Source of the DNA: CAZIQY01 sp964541605
GTDB taxonomy: Bacteria; Desulfobacterota; Syntrophia; Syntrophales; UBA2185
Assembly: GCA_964541605.1 (NCBI GenBank)
Contig: CAZIQY010000047.1
Coordinates: forward strand, 1-20,623
Length of the DNA stretch: 20,623 bases
Direction: 5' to 3'
Translations under genes and position numbers: made by a program
In this document: piece after piece, positions 15,162-20,623 of the stretch
Layout of the letters: every line of letters begins with the position of its first letter
How positions within the stretch are numbered: the stretch's first letter is position 1
Notes under the pieces: generated by a model
Databases searched by the model: none
The model's input: the letters and a program-made list of their open reading frames with translations, nothing else
Told to the model about the DNA's origin: nothing

Positions 15162-15653
15162 TTGAATATATTTGTCCTGGATCGGAACATCCGGACGTGC
15201 GCGCGGTACCACGCTGATCAGCACGTCGTCAAAATGATATTGGAGGGGACGCAAATGCTTTGCACCGTTATCAACCAGAACGGCGGCAACGCCCCTTACA
15301 AATCCACACATGTCAAGCATCCCTGTACACAGTGGGTGGGCCGGTCTCTCTCCAACTGGCTATGGCTTCGCCGCTTGACCTTGGCGCTGAACCGTGAGTA
15401 TCTTTACCGTTTCAGCAGTGTTTCGGATCACGAGTCTGCCCGAATAGCAAGGATCTTGTCGCCTCCACTCATTTGCGATGTCGGATTGACGGAATTTGCT
15501 CAAACCATGCCTGATAAGTACAAAGTCCCGGGTGATCCGGTGCAGGCCTATCGCAGTTTCTACATCGGCGAAAAGTCACACCTCGCAAAGTGGACGAGAA
15601 GGATGATTCCGAAATGGTTTTCGGAAGCAATCAGGGTGCAACAATCTGGATAA
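15162..15653 (+). CDS. Conserved hypothetical protein, phage/bacterial family with HVVKM motif
   Basis: This 163-residue protein starts most naturally at TTG 15162, giving an N-terminus LNIFVLDRN like relatives that begin MNIFVLD; a second TTG at 15144 is in frame. There is no clear ribosome binding site for either. Conserved-looking segments are ARYHADQHVVKMILEGTQML, HVKHPCTQWVGRSLSNWLWL, a PDKYKVPGDPVQAYRSFYIGEK block and KWTRRMIPKWF. I recall similar proteins among bacteria and large tailed phages, mostly unnamed. The recurrent His, Asp, Lys and Trp residues suggest an enzyme or nucleic-acid-binding protein, but I cannot assign a function. It precedes the flavodoxin-fold gene by 28 bases. 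Confidence 0.65.
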   Translation: MNIFVLDRNIRTCARYHADQHVVKMILEGTQMLCTVINQNGGNAPYKSTHVKHPCTQWVGRSLSNWLWLRRLTLALNREYLYRFSSVSDHESARIARILSPPLICDVGLTEFAQTMPDKYKVPGDPVQAYRSFYIGEKSHLAKWTRRMIPKWFSEAIRVQQSG

Positions 15654-15681
15654 AGGCAATGAGAAAAAGCAGGCTGTTAAC

Positions 15682-16272
15682 ATGAAAATATCCGTTATTC
15701 TTGCGCATCCCGACAAAAGGAGCTTTAATCATGCCATTGCAGGTGCCGCCGTTGGGGCATTGAAGAAAAGGGGTCACCACGTTCTCTTCCATGATCTGTA
15801 CGAAGAACGATTCGACCCAATTTTACCCTCCGGAGAAATTCCATCAGGCGTTTCTCTTCCCGAAGACATTGAAAAGCACTGTCATGAAATTGCACAGGCA
15901 GATGGAATGATCATTATTCATCCGAACTGGTGGGGGCAACCTCCGGCAATACTAAAAGGATGGATCGACAGGGTGATGCGTCCGGGCGTCGCTTACGAAT
16001 TTCTTGATGGAGACAAAGGAGAAGGCGTGCCCATCGGCTTGTTGAAGGCTAAAGCCGTTTTGGTGTTCAACACTTCCAATACCTCAACGGAAAGAGAGAT
16101 TCGCTTTTTCGAAGATCCTCTTGAGATTTTGTGGAAAACCTGCATTTTCGGCCTTTGCGGGGTAACGAATTTTCACCGCAGGATGTTCAGTATCGTGGTG
16201 ATCAGTACAGAGGCGCAAAGAAGAAAATGGCTGCAAGAGGTACGGGAAACCGTAAACACTATATTCGTGTAA
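15682..16272 (+). CDS. NAD(P)H oxidoreductase, flavodoxin-fold (NQO1/KefF/MdaB family)
   Basis: This 196-residue protein has the flavodoxin-like fold of NAD(P)H:quinone oxidoreductases. The opening KISVILAHPDKRSFNHAIA binds FMN or FAD phosphate. The signature IIIHPNWWGQPPAILKGWIDRV, followed by PGVAYEF, is diagnostic of this family. These enzymes pass two electrons from NAD(P)H to quinones or other acceptors in the cytosol, or regulate potassium efflux (KefF). No potassium channel gene is next to it, so a detoxifying or redox role is more likely. The C-terminal third (FEDPLEILWKTCIFGLCGVTNFHRRMF) is typical of the short bacterial branch. The ribosome binding site is weak (GCAGG). Probably co-transcribed with the upstream hypothetical gene. 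Confidence 0.88.
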   Translation: MKISVILAHPDKRSFNHAIAGAAVGALKKRGHHVLFHDLYEERFDPILPSGEIPSGVSLPEDIEKHCHEIAQADGMIIIHPNWWGQPPAILKGWIDRVMRPGVAYEFLDGDKGEGVPIGLLKAKAVLVFNTSNTSTEREIRFFEDPLEILWKTCIFGLCGVTNFHRRMFSIVVISTEAQRRKWLQEVRETVNTIFV

Positions 16273-16318
16273 CAGCCGCAGAAGCCGGAACCCGCAAATC
16301 CGACGGTTTTCCATTTCT

Positions 16319-17350
16319 TCAAACATTGAAGCGGAATGAAATGATATCCCCGTCCTTTACAATATAATCCTTCCCTTCCAGGCGAAGCTTGCCCGCCGCC
16401 CTCGCCTTTGCCAGGCTTTTTCCGCACATGACAAAGTCTTCGTAGCTCACAACCTCGGCTCTGATAAAGCCTCGTTCAAAGTCCTTATGGATGGCGGCAG
16501 CCGCTCTCGGCGCACGGGAACCTTGTGGAATCACCCAGGCTTTCACTTCATCCTCACCCACCGTAAAGAAAGAGATACGGCCAAGCAGAGAGAAGGCTTC
16601 CCTTATGGTCCGTTTGAAAGCCGGTTCCTGAATGCCCATGGCGCTCAGAAATTCCTCCTGTTCTTCCGATGTCAATCCGATCAGCTCCGCTTCAACCTGG
16701 CAGCAGATGCCCATGGCGGGCAAAGAAGGATCTGTCTCTTTAAGGAAGGCATCCACGACAGGGAGACTGTCCTCCCCCACATTAATGACTACCAGTTCAG
16801 GACGGGCGGTCCAGAAGGAGAAACTCTTGAGGGGAAAAAGCACATCATCGGGGAGTCCCATATCTCTTATGGGCAACCCTTTTTCCAGTTGCTCCTTCAA
16901 AATCGGAAGAACCTGCAGATGGGATAAATCGAGAGGCTTCAGCGCTTTTGCCGGTATCCTGGTCAGTCTTTCCATACGGTTTTCGACAACCATCAGGTCG
17001 GAGAGAATGAGCTCATCCTCAATCTTCCGGTAACGGCTGACGATATCGAGTACGCCCTGTGTCGAGAATCCGTCCACGACATGAATGACGCCGTCTGCAC
17101 CATTTAGAGTCTGGCGAATCGGATCCCAGGAGTTTTCACCCCGAGCATTGATGTCGATGAAAGGTATTTTAGCGGGTGATATTTTTTCAGGCTGGAAGAC
17201 ATTGACGAGATCATCGAAACGCTCGTCCGGAACGCTTGTCAGTCCCCGAACACAGGTCTCTCCATGCATGTCTCTACTGTGCACGCCGGTCATGATTTCG
17301 AAAAGCGTGCTCTTGCCGCTCTGGGGAAGCCCCAGAATTCCTATTTCCAT
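16319..17350 (-). CDS. YchF-like GTP/ATP-binding protein (divergent)
   Basis: This 343-residue protein aligns with the OBG/YchF translation-associated P-loop ATPase group: G1 loop GILGLPQSGKST (K13), the helical YchF domain containing EDELILSDLMVVENRMERL, a NVGED segment in the place of YchF NMAE, and a C-terminal TGS domain (about 275-343) with HKDFERGFIRAEVVSYEDFV, EGKDYIVKDGDIISFRF. Canonical YchF has DIAGLVKGA and GAGLGN in switch II; here that stretch reads FIDINARGENSWDP and lacks the Gly-rich part. It is therefore a divergent paralogue whose nucleotide hydrolysis may differ. YchF binds ribosomes. Its start lies 7 bases after the hairpin that ends the Nuo-like operon; AAAGGGG in the hairpin arm is the only ribosome binding site candidate. 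Confidence 0.82.
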   Translation of the reverse strand: MEIGILGLPQSGKSTLFEIMTGVHSRDMHGETCVRGLTSVPDERFDDLVNVFQPEKISPAKIPFIDINARGENSWDPIRQTLNGADGVIHVVDGFSTQGVLDIVSRYRKIEDELILSDLMVVENRMERLTRIPAKALKPLDLSHLQVLPILKEQLEKGLPIRDMGLPDDVLFPLKSFSFWTARPELVVINVGEDSLPVVDAFLKETDPSLPAMGICCQVEAELIGLTSEEQEEFLSAMGIQEPAFKRTIREAFSLLGRISFFTVGEDEVKAWVIPQGSRAPRAAAAIHKDFERGFIRAEVVSYEDFVMCGKSLAKARAAGKLRLEGKDYIVKDGDIISFRFNV

Positions 17351-17356
17351 AATAAA

Positions 17357-17381
17357 ACGCCCCTTTCAAGCAAAGGGGCGT
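17357..17381 (-). terminator. Hairpin terminator of the Nuo-like operon, overlapping the YchF-like gene RBS
   Basis: ACGCCCCTTT and AAAGGGGCGT form a perfect 10-bp stem with a 5-base loop, followed on the minus strand by TTTATT (a U-rich tail starting in the stem's last T). It is a good Rho-independent terminator for the upstream genes. The 3' arm AAAGGGG is 10 bases before ATG 17350, so it may be both terminator and translation-controlling structure for the YchF-like gene. Confidence 0.75.
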
Positions 17382-17451
17382 GTCATATCAGTGAATAGAA
17401 CAATTTACAAGACAAAAATGAAATGAATTGATTCTTTGCCGTCAATCATTC

Positions 17452-18138
17452 CTATGCATGTCGTGCACATTGAAAGCCTTTTCCCAGTTCACACCGCACG
17501 CAGGCGCCGGGGAGACTTAACGACATGGACAGCTGCGATTCACACCGGCCGCACAACCGCTCCTCCCCCCGTTTCATTGGCCCTTCGCAGGGCGTCACGG
17601 ACATGGGACAATACATGGTACAGGCGCCGCAATTCTTGCAAAAATCGGGACGAACTCCGAGGGGATATTCTATGTGGCGGTTCTTGCCGCGACCGACAAA
17701 TCCAAGAGCATTGGCCTTCCAAAACTGCGTGCAGTAACGCACGCAACGCCCGCATTGTATACAATTATCGTTTCTGAAGGGATAGCGGACCTCTTTCACG
17801 CCGCAACGCACCGCGATATCTTGTACGGCGCGCGAATTGGGCGCCTGCGCAACCAGCATCTCCGCAATGTTATGTCGCAGTTTTCTCAGCTTTTCCGTGT
17901 CGCTCAAAATCACCATGCCTTCCTGAACATTCAATGTGCAGGAGGTCGTAATTGTTGATGAGCCGTTTTTGACATGCTCCACGATGCAGAGACGGCATGC
18001 GCCGATGTCGCCTAATACCGGGACATGGCACAGATGGGGGATACAGATTCCATATTCAATCGCCGCATCAAGAACACTGGTTCCCTTGGGCGCGCGCACC
18101 GGGGTTCCGTCTATCTTTAATGTCACATATTGCAGCAT
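17452..18138 (-). CDS. NuoG N-terminal-like iron-sulfur protein (no catalytic domain)
   Basis: This 228-residue protein resembles only the N-terminal part of NuoG, HydA or NAD-linked formate dehydrogenase alpha subunits. It has a plant-type [2Fe-2S] domain (C37, C48, C51, C67), then two [4Fe-4S] sites: C126, C129, C132, C136 (CIQCGRCVRYC) and C167, C170, C173, C177 (CKNCGACTMYCP). The His-Cys cluster of NuoG is absent. The tail has CGRC (196-199), CVRC (213-216) and C224, a Cys-rich element I cannot name that may hold zinc or another cluster. With the NuoE- and NuoF-like subunits it should wire electrons between NAD(H) and a partner oxidoreductase encoded elsewhere. GAGGTG precedes its ATG, 12 bases after the NuoF-like stop. 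It is the last gene of the operon. Confidence 0.83.
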   Translation of the reverse strand: MLQYVTLKIDGTPVRAPKGTSVLDAAIEYGICIPHLCHVPVLGDIGACRLCIVEHVKNGSSTITTSCTLNVQEGMVILSDTEKLRKLRHNIAEMLVAQAPNSRAVQDIAVRCGVKEVRYPFRNDNCIQCGRCVRYCTQFWKANALGFVGRGKNRHIEYPLGVRPDFCKNCGACTMYCPMSVTPCEGPMKRGEERLCGRCESQLSMSLSLPGACVRCELGKGFQCARHA

Positions 18139-18150
18139 ATTTTCACCTCG

Positions 18151-20004
18151 TTAACTTGCCATGATGGCTTCAACTTTACATTCAGCGACGCAAATACCGC
18201 ATTTTCGGCATGCCAGCAGATCTATGACATGGGCCTGTTTCTTTTTCCCTCGAATGGCCTCGTACGGACAGGCACGCATACAGATGCCGCAGCCTGTGCA
18301 TGCTTCGGGATCGATGGCATAGCTGATAAGAGCTTTGCAGATACCCGCGGGGCATCGTTTTCGCTCCACATGGGCCGTGTACTCGTCCATAAAGTAACGC
18401 ATTGTCGACAATACCGGATTGGGAGCCGTTTTCCCAAGGGCGCACAGGGATGTTTCGCTCACCGTTTCCGCCAGTTCCTGAAGAAGGCCGATCTGTTCCC
18501 TGCGACCGCGGCCTTCCGTGATATCCGTGACGATTTCGAGCATTCTGTCGATCCCGATGCGACAGGGCACACACTTGCCGCAGGACTCGTCCTGAAGAAA
18601 TTTCAGGAAATATTTTGCCACATCCACCATACAGGTTCCCTCGTCCATGACGACCATGCCGCCGGAACCCATCATCGAGCCTGCTTTGGTGAGTGCATCG
18701 AAATCAACGGGAAGATCGAATTTGCTGACGGGCAGGCAACCGCCGGATGGTCCGCCGGTTTGCACAGCCTTGATGGGCTTTCCATTCTTCGAACCACCGC
18801 CGATATTAAAAACGATGTCATGCATTGTCGTTCCCATCGCCACTTCTACAAGGCCCGTGTTCTTGATCTGACCGGTCAGGGCGAATATCTTGGTTCCCTT
18901 GCTCCCTTTTGTTCCCCTGGAGGCAAACCACTTTGCACCATTCATCATTATGGATGGGACATTGGCCCAAGTCTCCACATTATTCAGCACTGTAGGTTTG
19001 TTCCAGAGTCCTTCCTTGACGGTGTGGACATCTTTGGGACGTGGCTCGCCAACCTTCCCTTCGAGGGAGGCCATGAGCGCCGTGGATTCACCGCAGACAA
19101 AGGCCCCGCCGCCACGGGCAACTTCTATATCAAAACAAAAGGAGGTTCCCAGGATATTTTCACCTAAAAATCCGGCTTCTCTGGCCTGTTTTATGGCAAT
19201 CCTGGCATGTTTCACGGCCAGCGGATATTCCTTCCGGACGTAAATATAACCCTGTTGAGCGCCGACTGCTAGAGCTCCGATCATCATCCCTTCCATTACA
19301 AGGTGCGGATTGGCTTCCAGAAGGCAGCGATCCATATAGGCGCCGGGATCTCCCTCATCGGCGTTGCAGATCACGTATTTTTCATCGCCCGGCGCTTCCC
19401 AGCATTCGGTCCACTTGCGCCCGGTAGGAAAACCGCCACCCCCGCGGCCCCGTAATCCCGACTCACTGATTACCTCGATGATTTTCTCGGGGGCGACGCC
19501 TGCAAGCGTCCTGGCCAGGGCTTCGTATCCGCCGTTAGCGATATAGTCTTCGATAGAGCATGGATCGACGAACTTGTTATTTTTTAAAAGCTGCCTGTCC
19601 TGGGCTTTGTAAAATGGGATTTCCGCTTCCGTTCGTACCTTCTTTCCGGAAACGGGATCAGTGTACAAAAGACGCTCAACAACTTCGCCTTTTTTAACCG
19701 TCCTGGCAACAATCTCCTTGGCATCCCCCGGTGTGAGATGGCAATATAGTATATTGCCAGGCTCTATAATCATGATTGGGCCCTGTTCACAGAATCCATG
19801 ACATCCCGTTGTCCGCACGCGGACTTTCTTATCGAATCCCTGCCTGGCAATTTCTTCCTTGACCGCTTCAATGACGGTCAGAGATTCTGTTGCCTGGCAA
19901 CCTGTTCCTCCGCAGAGGATAATCGTTGAGCGAAAAAGTTTGTTATCTTTTATAAGCTGATCGCGACGAGATTTCAGGTTACTGATACTATCGAGTCTTA
20001 GCAT
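18151..20004 (-). CDS. NuoF-like NADH-binding flavoprotein with C-terminal ferredoxin domain (HndC/HydB type)
   Basis: This 617-residue protein has four parts: a thioredoxin-like [2Fe-2S] domain (about 20-110; C31, C36, C68, C72), the NuoF FMN/NADH core (about 140-440; GLRGRGGGGFPTGRKW, NADEGDPGAYMDR, FVCGESTALMASLEG), the NuoF [4Fe-4S] helical domain (ESCGKCVPCRIG near 470, with a further Cys near 517), and two C-terminal [4Fe-4S] sites (CTGCGICMRACP, CRKCGICVAEC). This is the layout of HydB/HndC in NAD(P)-linked and electron-bifurcating hydrogenases and formate dehydrogenases, and of BamH-type proteins. It oxidises or reduces NAD(H) in the cytosol. ATG 20004 is chosen because AAGGAGG lies 9 bases upstream; it overlaps the NuoE-like 3' end by 17 bases, so expression is coupled. 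The catalytic partner is not in this window. Confidence 0.93.
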   Translation of the reverse strand: MLRLDSISNLKSRRDQLIKDNKLFRSTIILCGGTGCQATESLTVIEAVKEEIARQGFDKKVRVRTTGCHGFCEQGPIMIIEPGNILYCHLTPGDAKEIVARTVKKGEVVERLLYTDPVSGKKVRTEAEIPFYKAQDRQLLKNNKFVDPCSIEDYIANGGYEALARTLAGVAPEKIIEVISESGLRGRGGGGFPTGRKWTECWEAPGDEKYVICNADEGDPGAYMDRCLLEANPHLVMEGMMIGALAVGAQQGYIYVRKEYPLAVKHARIAIKQAREAGFLGENILGTSFCFDIEVARGGGAFVCGESTALMASLEGKVGEPRPKDVHTVKEGLWNKPTVLNNVETWANVPSIMMNGAKWFASRGTKGSKGTKIFALTGQIKNTGLVEVAMGTTMHDIVFNIGGGSKNGKPIKAVQTGGPSGGCLPVSKFDLPVDFDALTKAGSMMGSGGMVVMDEGTCMVDVAKYFLKFLQDESCGKCVPCRIGIDRMLEIVTDITEGRGRREQIGLLQELAETVSETSLCALGKTAPNPVLSTMRYFMDEYTAHVERKRCPAGICKALISYAIDPEACTGCGICMRACPYEAIRGKKKQAHVIDLLACRKCGICVAECKVEAIMAS

Positions 20005-20479
20005 CGGCACGTTCCTCCTTCTTTTTCTCGACTGATTTGTCAATCATCTTGCGGAGCTTGCCGGGAGTCATGTGATGACTGTAGTTCTCGTTCTTAATGA
20101 CAATCGGTCCAAGGGCACAGGCCCCCACGCAATTGACGCACTCCACGGTGAAATTACCATCTTCCGTGGTGTCGCCGGGTTTGATACCAAGCTGGCCTTC
20201 AGCCTGGTCAATCAGGAGATTGGAACCCCTCACATGGCATGCCGTTCCCGTGCATATAGTGACGACATTCTTACCGCGAAGTTTCAACGAAAATGCCTTG
20301 TAAAAGTTGGCCACACGGTACACCTCTATTAGAGGCACACCCAACTCCTTCGCCACACTCTTCATGGCATCCGCCGGGATGTACCCATACAGATCCTGCA
20401 CATCCTGCAATACCTCGATAAGCTGATGCGGCTGGCTCCGCCGCCCCTCCAGAATCGTGTTAAGGCTGGTCGCGGACAT
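19988..20479 (-). CDS. NuoE-like [2Fe-2S] thioredoxin-fold subunit (HndA/HydC type)
   Basis: This 163-residue protein has an N-terminal helical bundle (about 1-65, including QDLYGYIPADAMKSVAKELGVPLIEVYRVANFY in three helices) and a thioredoxin-like [2Fe-2S] domain with C76 and C81 (CTGTAC) and C117 and C121 (CVGAC). It is the standard small subunit paired with NuoF-type flavoproteins in complex I, NAD-linked hydrogenases, formate dehydrogenases and the Bam complex (BamG). ATG 20479 is preferred over ATG 20521 because AAAGGAGG is 5 bases upstream. It is the first gene of the operon, behind a TTGACA/TATTTT promoter. All four cluster ligands are present, so it is probably functional. Confidence 0.93.
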   Translation of the reverse strand: MSATSLNTILEGRRSQPHQLIEVLQDVQDLYGYIPADAMKSVAKELGVPLIEVYRVANFYKAFSLKLRGKNVVTICTGTACHVRGSNLLIDQAEGQLGIKPGDTTEDGNFTVECVNCVGACALGPIVIKNENYSHHMTPGKLRKMIDKSVEKKKEERADAKTR

Positions 20480-20546
20480 CTGTTCCTCCTTTATTTTCAA
20501 ATTTCCTTTACTAGATTTCATATTGATTAGTTGCTGTTTACCTGTT

Positions 20547-20576
20547 AAAATAGAACAAGTAAATACGAATTGTCAA
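20547..20576 (-). promoter_or_regulatory. Sigma70-type promoter of the NuoE/F/G-like operon
   Basis: On the minus strand a consensus TTGACA (20576-20571) is followed after 18 bases by TATTTT (20552-20547), about 70 bases before ATG 20479. The -35 box lies only 10 bases from the AAAGTGAGCCA repeats, so an adjacent element could have contributed part of the promoter. Confidence 0.6.
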
Positions 20577-20586
20577 CGGTCTTTTC

Positions 20587-20621
20587 AAAGTGAGCCATTT
20601 TCGGTCGTGAAAAGTGAGCCA
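20587..20621. repeat. Direct repeats AAAGTGAGCCA (possible insertion-sequence end)
   Basis: AAAGTGAGCCA occurs at 20587-20597 and 20611-20621, a 24-base period. On the other strand this reads TGGCTCACTTT, and multiple spaced copies of such a motif are typical of the terminal repeats of IS21-family elements. The window ends here, so the element itself cannot be seen. The family name is inference from the repeat style. Confidence 0.45.
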
Positions 20622-20623
20622 CC

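Noticed and set aside
18130..19167. 345-codon plus-strand frame opposite the NuoF-like gene
   Set aside because: The opposite strand encodes clear NuoF motifs across the whole stretch; the frame is a by-product of biased codon use.

Overview
The window looks like chromosomal DNA from a strictly anaerobic bacterium, most plausibly a Syntrophus- or Smithella-like member of the Desulfobacterota (Deltaproteobacteria). The reasons are a 1423-residue BcrA/D-type fused activase, soluble NuoE/NuoF/NuoG-type electron-transfer subunits with extra [4Fe-4S] domains, several CoA and acyl-metabolism enzymes, and AAGGAGG-type ribosome binding sites. The assignment is inference from gene content. No rRNA, tRNA, CRISPR array or intact transposase gene was seen.

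Layout, left to right. (1) 40-2006, plus strand: a crotonase-family enzyme and an M24 (Xaa-Pro peptidase-like) protein, closely spaced. (2) 2070-5257, minus strand: an Mla/MCE lipid-transport operon read right to left as MlaE permease, a degenerate MlaF-like ATPase without Walker A, an MlaD/MCE protein and a lipoprotein. It is followed by a small Rho-N/SAP-like protein whose 5' end is split across two frames at an A8 run. (3) 5404-10705, plus strand: a fumarylacetoacetate-hydrolase-family enzyme, a 208-base leader with a good sigma70-like promoter and two dyads, and the giant activase. (4) 10927-13934, plus strand: an HtrA/DegQ protease, an endonuclease III-like HhH-GPD protein and a DUF374 acyltransferase. 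A perfect parS site (TGTTTCACGTGAAACA) lies between the last two, suggesting that the locus is in the origin-proximal part of the chromosome. (5) 13945-14898, minus strand: FabD. (6) 15162-16272, plus strand: a conserved phage/bacterial protein of unknown function and a flavodoxin-fold NAD(P)H oxidoreductase. (7) 16319-20479, minus strand: a NuoE-NuoF-NuoG-like operon with a TTGACA/TATTTT promoter, ending in a strong hairpin whose distal arm also carries the likely ribosome binding site of the next gene, a divergent YchF-like GTPase. Two copies of AAAGTGAGCCA at the right edge look like the end of an insertion sequence.

Functionally, the NuoEFG-like module would exchange electrons between NAD(H) and an iron-sulfur or flavin partner encoded elsewhere. 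The activase belongs to a superfamily that drives ATP-dependent low-potential electron transfer. The Mla operon, DUF374 and FabD concern envelope lipid handling and fatty-acid synthesis. The points most worth a second look are the ATPase-like Mla subunit lacking every nucleotide-binding motif, the in-frame A_AAA_AAG slippery site, the parS site, and the terminator/RBS overlap.
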